Source: JBHAEP01 sp041855665 (GTDB taxonomy: Bacteria; Patescibacteriota; Saccharimonadia; Saccharimonadales; Saccharimonadaceae). From it: a stretch of DNA of 30,154 nucleotides. The stretch spans positions 1-30,154 of the forward strand of contig JBHAEP010000015.1 of NCBI GenBank assembly GCA_041855665.1, written 5' to 3'. Below the pieces are notes generated by a model. That model saw only the letters and a list, made by a program, of their open reading frames with translations, was not told the origin of the DNA and made no database searches. Made by a program: the position numbers and the translations under genes. Shown piece by piece: positions 23,901 to 30,154 of the stretch; position 1 is the stretch's first letter, and the number at the start of each line of letters is the position of its first letter.

Positions 23901-24798
23901 TCTTCCTCGTGTTGAAGAGTTGTTTGAGGCTAGAACTCCAAAAGGTCAGGCTTATATTACTGAAATTGCTGGACTTGTTGATACTTGGGAAGATGGCAAT
24001 AAATACATTGTTCAAGTTGCGCCTCAGTCAGGTAAGGTTGAACGAATTGCACTAGAGGGACGAAGTATTGCTCTCAAGCCGGGTTCAAATGTTAAGGCTG
24101 GAGATGTTATTGCAGTTGGTTCTGATGATCAAAAATCTCTTGTAGCACCTTTTGATGGAGTGATTGAACTTGCCGATGACACTGTAGTTATCGCTGCAAA
24201 CGCTGGCGCTCCAGTTCGCTACGAAATTCCAGGCACAGCACAACTTGTTGTTCGACCTGGCGATATCCTAGAAGCCGGTGATCGCCTAACTACAGGTTCA
24301 TTGAATCTACATGATTTAATGCGTCTAAAGGGTACAGAAGCAACTCAGCGTTATATTATTAACGAAGTCCTAAGGATTTACGCTGCTCAGGGTCAGGACG
24401 TAGCTGGAAAGCACCTTGAGATTATCGTTCGACAGATGTTTAGCCGAGTTCAAATTGAAGAATCTGGCGACAGTTCATTCGTTACTGGTGACATCGTATC
24501 TAAGGCTGCTGTAGTAGCTGAAAATAAGCGCCTTGCCGCTGAAGGCAAAGAGCTTGTTGGCTACAGTCAATTGCTACTTGGAATCACTAAGGTTTCTATC
24601 TGGAGCGATAGCTGGCTATCTGCTGCATCATTCCAGGATACAACTCGCGTATTGATTAACGCCGCTACTTCTGGTCGCGCCGATCAATTACATGGATTGA
24701 AAGAGAATGTGATCATTGGTCGTAAGATTCCTGTAGGAACTGGTGCTCGAACTGAAGAGGTCGAAGAGACTGAAGAAGCTGAAGACACTGAAAACTAA
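20986..24798 (+). CDS. rpoC: DNA-directed RNA polymerase subunit beta', lacking both zinc-binding cysteine sets
   Basis: It carries the catalytic magnesium site, here NADYDGDQMAVH (516-527), where the usual reading is NADFDGD. Other core blocks are present: FCERIFGPVKD (54-64), RRERMGHI, LPVIPPDLRPMVQL, GRFATSDLNDLYRR, LLGKRVDYSGRSVIV and QPVGVIAAQSVGEPGTQLT. Between 64 and 92, where beta' normally has a CxC...CxxC zinc site, there is no cysteine. The second site is also gone: the usual TC...GVCAKCYGR region reads STNNLNGIPRKSYG (about 909-922). An extra charged helical segment (about 145-210) follows ATYVI and looks like the coiled-coil insert of actinobacterial beta'. The length is 1270. 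The Glu/Thr-rich end precedes a terminator. Confidence 0.98.
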   Translation: MAGISPNSAGIADFDAVRLAVASSEDILKWSYGEVTKPETINYRTQKPERDGLFCERIFGPVKDINPHDSKLKGVRSREAAVDKNGELVTKSIVRRERMGHIALAAPVAHIWFMRGTPSAMSLLLGITVKNLEKIAYFATYVILESDEEKRDQMLADLEAETEAARLAIKFRYEKEAEKEGADVKALAEQQSKEVEDLNESYYTKKTQLDSLNKHALISETDYRNLPEEYEELIKVGMGGTALKALLDEIDLPKLITELTEEAEEAKGQREKKILKRLKVLEGMQSAGIDPSSLCLTVLPVIPPDLRPMVQLTGGRFATSDLNDLYRRVINRNNRLKKLVDLNAPEVIRRNEMRMLQEAVDALIDNSAARGRSSSASGRRKLKSISDMLKGKQGRFRQNLLGKRVDYSGRSVIVIGPNLKIHECGIPKQMALELFKPFVISWLIRNEHAHNIRSATRLIEAGEAAVWDALDEVIEGKYVLLNRAPSLHRLSIQAFQPRLVEGKAIHLHPLVASGFNADYDGDQMAVHLPLSDDAQREARELMSASANLLKPADGVPVLSISQDVVLGNYYLTYEKPAAQTKERKPFSSVYEAEMAYDNGKIMLQTPIRVFAKGEIRDTTLGRVLFNEILPKEFPFDNSVQNKKQLKKVLAQVFDKYGPKVTAEIADRMKDLSFKYATISATSTSKDDYLYYPEISEFIAEGNAKAALVSEHYDEGLITEEERYNLTVSTWMNIDNKISDFLKDKLQEMDTSISMMINSGARADVSNLKLASAMIGIQVDASNREIELPIQSSFKDGLSSLESFVATRGARKGLIDTALKTADSGYLTRRLVDVSQDVFTVEDSEGDDEGFTVYRSETEETMIDFGNRLYGRYTAEEVPGHIGKDELITRDIADAIEADSSVTEVKIQSVLSTNNLNGIPRKSYGIDMATGHLVDNAQPVGVIAAQSVGEPGTQLTLRTFHNSGVAGGDITQGLPRVEELFEARTPKGQAYITEIAGLVDTWEDGNKYIVQVAPQSGKVERIALEGRSIALKPGSNVKAGDVIAVGSDDQKSLVAPFDGVIELADDTVVIAANAGAPVRYEIPGTAQLVVRPGDILEAGDRLTTGSLNLHDLMRLKGTEATQRYIINEVLRIYAAQGQDVAGKHLEIIVRQMFSRVQIEESGDSSFVTGDIVSKAAVVAENKRLAAEGKELVGYSQLLLGITKVSIWSDSWLSAASFQDTTRVLINAATSGRADQLHGLKENVIIGRKIPVGTGARTEEVEETEEAEDTEN

Positions 24799-24816
24799 GA
24801 TCATTTGATCTATATG

Positions 24817-24856
24817 AAATGGCATCGCTCGGACTAGGGTGATGTCATTTTATTGT
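24817..24856 (+). terminator. rpoBC terminator
   Basis: AAATGGCATC (24817-24826 region) pairs with GATGTCATTT (24841-24850), and the stem extends inward through GCTC/GGGT pairs. TTTTATTGTTTG follows. Confidence 0.85.
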
Positions 24857-24880
24857 TTGAGTTTTTAGGGTAAATAAAAG

Positions 24881-24909
24881 TAGACAAAAACATCCCTTTA
24901 TGCTAAACT
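24881..24909 (+). promoter_or_regulatory. rpsL-rpsG promoter
   Basis: TAGACA (24881-24886), 17-base spacer ending TGC, TAAACT (24904-24909). An AAAGAG/CTCTTT hairpin (24914-24929) lies at the predicted 5' end. The leader is about 128 bases. Confidence 0.7.
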
Positions 24910-24950
24910 AACTAAAGAGTTTCCTCTTTTTGGTGAGAAGTGTTAAAAGT

Positions 24951-25019
24951 ATGTGTACAGACATTTTTCAATGCAAAAAGGTAAAGACACGCCTAGAAAA
25001 TGCTGATTTCGAAGCGTAA
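24951..25019 (+). CDS. Putative 22-aa leader ORF upstream of rpsL
   Basis: An open frame in the rpsL leader begins MCTDIFQCKKVKTRLENADF and ends in TAA 24 bases before the rpsL ATG. There is no clear ribosome-binding site. Listed because rpoB has a similar leader ORF; it may be chance. Confidence 0.2.
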   Translation: MCTDIFQCKKVKTRLENADFEA

Positions 25020-25043
25020 TAAAATATAACGAAAGGTTTTTGA

Positions 25044-25457
25044 ATGCCAACAATCAATCAGTTAGTGCGAAAACCACGCAAGACTGCGGCTCAGAAGTCA
25101 AAGTCTCCAGCGCTTGGTCGCATTCAGAATACATTAAAGACACGCTATTACAGCCAAGATGCTCCATTTAAGCGTGGTGTATGTATTAAAGTCACAACTA
25201 AAACACCTAAAAAGCCAAACTCAGCGCTTCGAAAAGTTGCTCGTGTTCGTTTGACAAATGGTCATGAAGTTTGGGCGTATATTGGTGGAGAGGGTCACAA
25301 CCTACAGGAACACGCCGTAGTTTTGGTACGCGGTGGTCGTGTGCCAGACCTTCCAGGTGTGCGATACCATATCGTTCGTGGTGCGCTTGACCTTCAAGGT
25401 GTAAATGGTCGAAAACAAGGTCGTTCTAAGTACGGCGCTAAAAAGGAAGGAAAGTAA
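25044..25457 (+). CDS. rpsL: 30S ribosomal protein S12
   Basis: S12 sits at the decoding centre of the small subunit. The 137 residues include MPTINQLVRKPRK at the N-terminus, the TPKKPNSALRK loop (54-64), IGGEGHNLQEH and DLPGVRYHIVRG. A longer segment between SPAL and KRGVC (about 25-43) is like the longer S12 of Bacillota. Where most bacteria have GGRVKDLPG (Lys88 in E. coli numbering), this reads GGRVPDLPG, with Pro at residue 101. The start follows GAAAGG at 7 bases. It is first in a two-gene unit with rpsG, three bases downstream. Confidence 0.97.
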   Translation: MPTINQLVRKPRKTAAQKSKSPALGRIQNTLKTRYYSQDAPFKRGVCIKVTTKTPKKPNSALRKVARVRLTNGHEVWAYIGGEGHNLQEHAVVLVRGGRVPDLPGVRYHIVRGALDLQGVNGRKQGRSKYGAKKEGK

Positions 25458-25460
25458 GCC

Positions 25461-25940
25461 ATGCCGCGAAAAGTTACTAAATCACTTGTTCGTACTCCAA
25501 AGCCAGATCGTAAATACCAAAGTATTTTGGTTCAGCGTCTAATCAACAAGTCTATGCTTGACGGCAAGAAGCTTACTGCTGAAAAAGCTGTTTATCAAGC
25601 ACTTGAAATGGCTGCTAAAAAGCTAGACTCAGAAGATCCACTAGAAATTTTTGAAAAAGCTTTGAAGAATGTTTCACCAAACTTTGAGGTTAAGTCTCGT
25701 CGTGTTGGTGGTGCAAACTACCAGATTCCATTCCCAGTTTCTGGTCATCGACAACTTCACTACGCTTTTTCATGGCTAGTACAGTCAGCTCGTGCACGTC
25801 AGGGTATGCCTTATGCACAGCGATTGGCGCTAGAAATTGTTGATGCATATAACGAAGCTGGCGCTGCCTTCAAGAAGAAAGAAGATACTCACAAGATGGC
25901 AGAAGCGAACCGAGCTTTTGCACACTTCGCTCGAGGTTAA
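25461..25940 (+). CDS. rpsG: 30S ribosomal protein S7
   Basis: S7 nucleates assembly of the 16S rRNA 3' domain and borders the E site. The 159 residues show MPRKVTKSLVRTPKPDRKYQ at the N-terminus, LINKSMLDGKKLTAEKAVY, the VKSRRVGGANYQIPFPV beta hairpin and the C-terminal AFAHFARG. GGAAGG in the last codons of rpsL serves as ribosome-binding site, so the two genes are coupled. A strong terminator follows, which separates it from fusA; tuf and fusA do not continue the operon as they do in the classical str operon. Confidence 0.97.
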   Translation: MPRKVTKSLVRTPKPDRKYQSILVQRLINKSMLDGKKLTAEKAVYQALEMAAKKLDSEDPLEIFEKALKNVSPNFEVKSRRVGGANYQIPFPVSGHRQLHYAFSWLVQSARARQGMPYAQRLALEIVDAYNEAGAAFKKKEDTHKMAEANRAFAHFARG

Positions 25941-25958
25941 TTTACCACAAAAAACACC

Positions 25959-25990
25959 AAAGCCGTCTCGAATTTTCGGGGCGGTTTTGT
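25959..25990 (+). terminator. rpsL-rpsG terminator
   Basis: Thirteen pairs (including G-U) between 25959-25971 and 25976-25988 close a 4-base loop, and the T-run runs straight into the next promoter. Confidence 0.8.
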
Positions 25991-25996
25991 TATAAT
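25988..25996 (+). promoter_or_regulatory. yajQ extended -10 promoter (leaderless)
   Basis: TGTTATAAT ends at 25996 and ATG 26003 is six bases on. It overlaps the T-run of the preceding terminator. Confidence 0.7.
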
Positions 25997-26002
25997 TTAA
26001 AT

Positions 26003-26497
26003 ATGGCTACATTTTCTTTTGATATAGTTGCAGAATACGACAAGGCGGAAATGAATAACGTTTTTGCTTTGGTTGAGCGTGAAATGGCAAATCGATATGA
26101 TTTTAAGGGAACTCCGGCTTCAATCGAGTGGATGAATGACAAGAAGGGTTTCAAGATTATTGGCGATAGTCAATGGCAATTAGAGGCTATAACTGATATA
26201 ATTCGTAAAAAACTGGCAAGTCGAAATATTTCAAGCAAGGTTCTAGATTTATCTGAAAAGGTTCAGGAATCCAACATGAAAGCGAGTCAAGAAATTCCGT
26301 TTAAGTCAGGTCTACCTCAAGATATGGCTAAGAGAATAGTAAAAGATATTCGTGATAACTTCCCTAAAGTGAAGCCTCAAATTCAAGGTGAGGCGATTCG
26401 GGTAACTAGCTCTAGTAAAGATGACCTTCAGAAAGTTATTAGTTTTACTTCCGAAGCTGACTATGATCGACCATTACAGTACATCAATTACCGCTAA
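26003..26497 (+). CDS. yajQ: YajQ-family (DUF520) nucleotide-binding protein
   Basis: The 164-residue protein matches the YajQ family from end to end: FSFDIVAEYDKAEMNNVFAL at the N-terminus, EMANRYDFKGT (46-49 region), DIIRKKLASRNIS in the middle and the closing DRPLQYINYR. The family folds as two alternating alpha/beta domains and binds nucleotides; some members bind cyclic di-GMP and some have been linked to transcription or phage gene control. No c-di-GMP enzyme is in the window. It has its own leaderless promoter between rpsG and the next gene. Its stop codon lies inside the following terminator hairpin. Confidence 0.92.
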   Translation: MATFSFDIVAEYDKAEMNNVFALVEREMANRYDFKGTPASIEWMNDKKGFKIIGDSQWQLEAITDIIRKKLASRNISSKVLDLSEKVQESNMKASQEIPFKSGLPQDMAKRIVKDIRDNFPKVKPQIQGEAIRVTSSSKDDLQKVISFTSEADYDRPLQYINYR

Positions 26498-26519
26498 TGC
26501 TTTATGCTTGGCGGTTTTT
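26490..26519 (+). terminator. yajQ terminator spanning its stop codon
   Basis: ACCGCTAA (26490-26497, containing the TAA) pairs with TTGGCGGT (26508-26515), followed by TTTTA. Confidence 0.75.
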
Positions 26520-26523
26520 AGTT

Positions 26524-26529
26524 TATAAT
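26524..26529 (+). promoter_or_regulatory. -10 box of the 26539-27660 gene
   Basis: TATAAT lies four bases after the yajQ terminator T-run. ATG 26539 is nine bases on; ATG 26554 is also possible. Confidence 0.6.
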
Positions 26530-26538
26530 TATTTCACC

Positions 26539-27660
26539 ATGGAGAAAAGGCCAATGAATAATTACGAAAAAAGAATCGACCACATGACCGACGGGATTAT
26601 AGATCGTAGTCGCCCGCGAACGAGTGAACTTTATCAGTCGGTTTTGTATACGGATTTTGCGAGACATGTTAGCAAAAATCCATTGTATCAAAATATTGAA
26701 AATAAGATACCTATTGATGTTGCTGGGGCTAAAGAGTATATAGATCGGCTGAATCAAAATCTGGAATCGAGATTGTCGAAGTCTGGACTATTGGGTGGAC
26801 GTTATCGAATAGAGGTTGGTGGAATTGGTGGTTGTGGTATAAATCAAATTGATAATCCAGATGAGATGACTAAGAATTTCTACGAGGGCGAGGTGTATTC
26901 TGGGACTGTGATTGGTGCTGGTGTGAAGCCTTTCGAGATAGCTTATTCTAGGGGAGTGTCAGAAATTAGACTGCTGCCATCTTTTGAGGTGGTTGTTGGT
27001 CGAGTTGATGGATCTCCAGAAGATGATGAATTAATTTTGCGAGATAGGTTTCAGGATGAAACAAAAAATCATCCAATATCTCCTGAAGACTTAGACTATG
27101 ACCCGGTAGCTTTTAGATCTTATGAAGTTCTAAATCTGCCGATAATGGAAGGTGTCTTTACTCTGCATAATGATCACGGCGGTGAATTTGGTATGGATGA
27201 AACTTACTTGTGGAGTGGATGGGCTGCTGACGAGCTTGATATTTTAGAGAAGAAAATGCAACAAAATTTTATACAGGGTGATCTAGCTAGGATTTTACAT
27301 AATCAATCTTTAGAGCAGGTCGATGAATCGGTTCAAAAAGAGTTTGATGAGATTCGAATTCGAGCTGCAAAAATTGCTAACATCTTAAAATCTAATGGAA
27401 ACACGATTATTTCTTACCGAGATCACGACTGGACGTCTTTAACTAAAGATGATAAATCTTCTCGACTTCGAGGTGTTAGTGTAAAAAATCCGGAAACTTT
27501 GATTAATTATGAAAAAGTTGCCATAGATCACAATGAAGAGACTGGTGATTATGAGTTTAAGCACATATTTAGGAAGGATTCGGGCAACCAAATCTTGAGA
27601 GTTGCCGTTAAGCCAGAAGACATTTTTAGTGTTAGCCGGGTCTACAATCTAGAGCGATAA
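26539..27660 (+). CDS. Soluble protein of unknown function, 373 aa
   Basis: I do not recognise this protein. It is acidic and soluble, with a helical N-terminus (about 1-75), a Gly-rich beta-like stretch (GGRYRIEVGGIGGCG, then GEVYSGTVIGAGVKPFEIAY), an acidic middle, a helical region (ELDILEKKMQQNF) and a beta-like end. Start choice: ATG 26539 fits the leaderless pattern, while ATG 26554 (MNNYEKRIDH) has GGAG at nine bases upstream; both are 3' of the -10. An upstream in-frame ATG at 26497 overlaps the yajQ stop and precedes the promoter. It lies between yajQ and fusA. No catalytic motif is visible. Confidence 0.7.
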   Translation: MEKRPMNNYEKRIDHMTDGIIDRSRPRTSELYQSVLYTDFARHVSKNPLYQNIENKIPIDVAGAKEYIDRLNQNLESRLSKSGLLGGRYRIEVGGIGGCGINQIDNPDEMTKNFYEGEVYSGTVIGAGVKPFEIAYSRGVSEIRLLPSFEVVVGRVDGSPEDDELILRDRFQDETKNHPISPEDLDYDPVAFRSYEVLNLPIMEGVFTLHNDHGGEFGMDETYLWSGWAADELDILEKKMQQNFIQGDLARILHNQSLEQVDESVQKEFDEIRIRAAKIANILKSNGNTIISYRDHDWTSLTKDDKSSRLRGVSVKNPETLINYEKVAIDHNEETGDYEFKHIFRKDSGNQILRVAVKPEDIFSVSRVYNLER

Positions 27661-27693
27661 TTAATACCTCGACTAGATTTTTATTTGAAAAAT

Positions 27694-27702
27694 TGCTATA
27701 AT
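27694..27702 (+). promoter_or_regulatory. fusA extended -10 promoter
   Basis: TGCTATAAT with a weak TAGATT (27674-27679) at 17-base spacing. The leader is about 65 bases; AAGGA (27758-27762) is rather far, 13 bases, from the ATG. Confidence 0.7.
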
Positions 27703-27775
27703 ATGAACATAAAGCGTGTCTTTTTTAGATGAGCGATTAAATTATTAACTAAAAAACAAGGAATTAAAGTACTAT

Positions 27776-29863
27776 ATGGCTGCAAAAAATGTTCCACTAA
27801 AGGACTACCGAAACATCGGTATTATTGCGCATATCGACGCCGGTAAAACGACTACAACTGAAGGTATTTTGTACCGAACAGGTTTGAGTCATAAGATCGG
27901 TGCTGTGCACGAAGGTGAAACAACAACTGACTGGATGGCTCAAGAGCGTGAGCGAGGTATTACCATTACTTCTGCTGCCGTTACAGCTTTCTGGAAAGAT
28001 CACAAAATTAACATCATTGATACACCGGGACACATCGACTTTACCGCTGAGGTTGAGCGTTCACTTCGCGTTCTTGACGGTGCGGTTACTGTTTTCGACG
28101 GTAAGATGGGTGTTGAGGCTCAGACTGAAACTGTTTGGCGACAGGCAAACAAGTATGGCGTGCCACGAATTTGTTTCATTAATAAGATTAACCAGATCGG
28201 TGGTGATTTTTACAAATCTCTAGAATCAATTCATAACCGCCTAAGCCGAAATGCTTTCCCGATCCATCTACCTATCGGATTTGAGAAAGATATCAATGGT
28301 GTTGTTGACCTTGTAGATATGAAGGCTTACACTTATGATGATTTTTCTGACCACGAGCTAAAGGTTGGTGATATTCCAGCTGATATGCTTGAAAAAGCGA
28401 AGCACGCTCGTTCGCTTCTTGTTGAAAATGCAGTTGAAGCTGACGACGAGTTGATGATGAAGTTCTTTGAAGAAGGTGAAGAAGCAATCACTACTGAAGA
28501 ACTAAAGTCTGCACTTCGAAAACGGGTTCTAGATGGAGACTTCTTCCTAGTTACCGGTGGTGACGGACGTGGTGTTATTGTTGAGAAGGTTCTTGACCTT
28601 GTTGTTGATTACCTACCAAGTCCACTTGACGTTGGTACAATTTGGGGAACAGATCCAAAGAGTGGTGAAAGTATTAGCCGTGAACCTTCTGTAGATGAGC
28701 CTGTTTCTGCACTAGCGTTCAAGATCGCTACTGACCCATTTGTTGGAAAATTGATTTTCGTTCGTGTATATAGCGGTAAGCTAACATCAGGAAGTTATAT
28801 CTTTAACTCTACAACAGGAAAGAAAGAGCGCATTGGTCGTATCGTTCGAATGCATGCTGATAAGCGTGAAGAAATTGACTCAATTAGCGCAGGAGACATC
28901 GCAGCAGTTGTTGGTCTAAAAGATACATTTACTGGTGCAACACTTTGTGATATGTCAAATCAAATCGTACTTGAAAGTATTGAATTTGCTGAACCTCCAG
29001 TTTCTATCGCTGTTGAGCCAAAATCTAAGGCTGATCAAGAAAAGATGGGTATTGCTCTGCAGCGTCTAGCTGAAGAAGATCCGACTTTCCGAGTTCACAC
29101 TGATGAAGAGACAGGTCAGACAATCATGAGCGGAATGGGTGAGCTTCATCTAGATATCCTGATCGACCGAATGAACCGAGAATTTAAGGTTGAGGCTAAC
29201 ATCGGTGAGCCACAGGTTGCTTTCCGCGAAACTATTCGTGGTGTTGCCGAAGCTCAAGGTAAGCACGCAAAACAGTCTGGTGGTCGCGGTCAGTACGGTG
29301 ATGTCTGGATTCGCTTTGAACCGACTGAGTCTGGCGAAGGATTTGAATTTGTTGACGAAATCAAAGGTGGTGTTGTTCCTCAGGAATATCGCCCAGCTGT
29401 ACAGAAGGGTATTAAGGATACACTTGATGGTGGTGTGATCGCTGGATATCCAATGATTGGTGTTAAGGCTACTCTTTATGATGGTAGCTATCACGATGTC
29501 GACTCAAGCGAACTTGCATTCAACCTTGCGGGTGTTCTATCTGTTCGTGAAGGTATTCCAAAGGCGAAACCAGTTCTTCTTGAACCTGTTATGAAAGTTG
29601 AGGTTTCTACTCCAGAAGAATTCATGGGTGATGTGATTGGAGACTTGAACTCTCGCCGCGGTCGTATCGATGCTATGGAAGATATTCCAGGTGGCGCAAA
29701 GCTTGTTCGCGCATTCGTACCTCTAGCAAATATGTTTGGATACACTAATGACATCCGAAGCATGAGCCAAGGTCGTGCAGCTAGTACTATGGAACTTGCT
29801 CAATACGAGGAAGTACCACCTAACGTAGCACAAGAGATTATTGAAAAGCGTTCAGCTAAGTAA
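27776..29863 (+). CDS. fusA: Elongation factor G with atypical guanine-recognition motifs
   Basis: EF-G drives tRNA-mRNA translocation and, with RRF, ribosome recycling. The length of 695 and the domain order are standard. G1 is AHIDAGKTT (18-26), G2 RGITITSAA, G3 DTPGH. G4 reads NKIN (136-139), where NKxD is expected, with Asn139 (codon AAC) in place of Asp. G5, normally GSAFKNKG, reads TGGDGRG (260-266). Domain II, III, IV (GGRGQYGDVWIRFEP, DGSYHDVDSSELAF) and V (EDIPGGAKLVRAFVP) look normal. The gene stands alone with its own promoter and terminator. The rest of the protein argues against decay: no frameshift and high codon-level similarity to the ribosomal genes around it. Confidence 0.97.
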   Translation: MAAKNVPLKDYRNIGIIAHIDAGKTTTTEGILYRTGLSHKIGAVHEGETTTDWMAQERERGITITSAAVTAFWKDHKINIIDTPGHIDFTAEVERSLRVLDGAVTVFDGKMGVEAQTETVWRQANKYGVPRICFINKINQIGGDFYKSLESIHNRLSRNAFPIHLPIGFEKDINGVVDLVDMKAYTYDDFSDHELKVGDIPADMLEKAKHARSLLVENAVEADDELMMKFFEEGEEAITTEELKSALRKRVLDGDFFLVTGGDGRGVIVEKVLDLVVDYLPSPLDVGTIWGTDPKSGESISREPSVDEPVSALAFKIATDPFVGKLIFVRVYSGKLTSGSYIFNSTTGKKERIGRIVRMHADKREEIDSISAGDIAAVVGLKDTFTGATLCDMSNQIVLESIEFAEPPVSIAVEPKSKADQEKMGIALQRLAEEDPTFRVHTDEETGQTIMSGMGELHLDILIDRMNREFKVEANIGEPQVAFRETIRGVAEAQGKHAKQSGGRGQYGDVWIRFEPTESGEGFEFVDEIKGGVVPQEYRPAVQKGIKDTLDGGVIAGYPMIGVKATLYDGSYHDVDSSELAFNLAGVLSVREGIPKAKPVLLEPVMKVEVSTPEEFMGDVIGDLNSRRGRIDAMEDIPGGAKLVRAFVPLANMFGYTNDIRSMSQGRAASTMELAQYEEVPPNVAQEIIEKRSAK

Positions 29864-29877
29864 TATTTCCTTAAATT

Positions 29878-29907
29878 AAAACACCTCCTAGTAAAGGGGG
29901 GTGTTTT
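29878..29907 (+). terminator. fusA terminator
   Basis: AAAACACCTCC (29878-29888) pairs with GGGGGTGTTTT (29897-29907), 11 bp with one G-U, then ATACTTTGG. Confidence 0.9.
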
Positions 29908-29918
29908 ATACTTTGGCT

Positions 29919-29948
29919 TTGATGAAAATGATTCAAAAGTGATAAAAT
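29919..29948 (+). promoter_or_regulatory. Promoter of the ABC transporter gene
   Basis: TTGATG (29919-29924), 18-base spacer ending TGA, TAAAAT (29943-29948). AGAGG (29971-29975) is the ribosome-binding site. Confidence 0.65.
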
Positions 29949-29979
29949 TATACGAGGTAAAATATAAGAAAGAGGAAAA

Positions 29980-30154
29980 ATGAAACCTTTAATTAAAACT
30001 TTAAAATATGCCGACGGTATGAAAAAATATTACATCGGCGTAGCGATCGCCTCAATTTTAGTGGCCTTAACTGGAATTGCAGTACCTTTTGTTATATCGA
30101 GAGCTACGACTTTGATGGTCGATGTTGTGGGTGGGGCGAGTGCTGATATTAGCC
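29980..30154 (+). CDS. ABC exporter (transmembrane half) N-terminus, truncated by window edge
   Basis: ATG 29980 follows AGAGG at normal distance. The visible 58 residues begin MKPLIKTLKYADGMKKYY and contain one long hydrophobic helix (IGVAIASILVALTGIAVPFV), followed by a hydrophilic loop, which is how the first membrane helix of six-helix ABC exporters begins (lysine-rich N-terminus, then TM1 ending in PFV). The ATPase domain lies beyond the window. Substrate unknown. Confidence 0.65.
   Translation, partial: MKPLIKTLKYADGMKKYYIGVAIASILVALTGIAVPFVISRATTLMVDVVGGASADIS

Noticed and set aside
26497..26538. Longer start of the 373-aa unknown gene at 26497
   Set aside because: It overlaps the yajQ stop and terminator and precedes the -10 box.
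1..30154. CRISPR array, tRNA or rRNA genes, insertion sequences
   Set aside because: I saw no regularly spaced direct repeats, no cloverleaf with CCA or GGTTCGAATCC-like arm, and no transposase-like frame.

Overview
The window is an AT-rich, very compact bacterial segment. Intergenic gaps are often 50-120 bases, convergent genes overlap, and many start codons lie 6-9 bases after a TATAAT box. The gene set (a VirD4/TraD-type coupling ATPase, a polyvalent toxin-like protein, a reduced RNA polymerase, several unrecognised lineage-type proteins) suggests a Patescibacteria/CPR genome, most likely Saccharibacteria (TM7). That assignment is inference; no rRNA is present. Translation uses the standard code. 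All 23 visible reading-frame ends are TAA (18) or TAG (5), none TGA.

Layout. Bases 1-3700 look like accessory or mobile DNA: the 3' part of a conjugation/type IV secretion coupling ATPase, a small charged protein, and a large polyvalent protein (ADP-ribosyltransferase-like, HEIGH zincin-like and Barnase/EndoU/RelE-like nuclease parts). The last of these is broken by a one-base frameshift inside a perfect 30-bp palindrome. A parallel beta-helix protein with different codon habits follows (3782-5020), then a bidirectional terminator and tyrS on the minus strand. From 6419 come a class A penicillin-binding protein overlapping an FAD-linked oxidase, an unknown acidic protein (minus), a SpoU/TrmH RNA methyltransferase, a HisRS-like protein without its catalytic arginine, trigger factor and clpP. 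Bases 15373-17351 hold three minus-strand unknowns, two of them three-helix membrane proteins with near-identical leaders. Next are rpoB-rpoC, rpsL-rpsG, yajQ, an unknown protein, fusA and the start of an ABC exporter.

How it works together. The core is a transcription/translation and protein-quality cluster (rpoBC, rpsL, rpsG, fusA, tig, clpP, tyrS), mostly with its own promoter per gene rather than the classical long operons. rplKAJL is not upstream of rpoB, and yajQ plus an unknown gene separate rpsG from fusA. Promoters are mostly extended -10 (TGnTATAAT) with a weak -35. Genes with long leaders (rpoB, rpsL, tyrS, the PBP gene, fusA, the membrane pair) carry Shine-Dalgarno-like sequences; compact genes appear leaderless.

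Most notable points. Elongation factor G has NKIN in place of NKxD and a rewritten G5 loop. The RNA polymerase beta' subunit has lost the cysteines of both structural zinc sites. A polyvalent gene is frameshifted at a perfect palindrome. Small ORFs sit in the leaders of rpoB and rpsL. S12 has proline where streptomycin-site Lys88 is expected.
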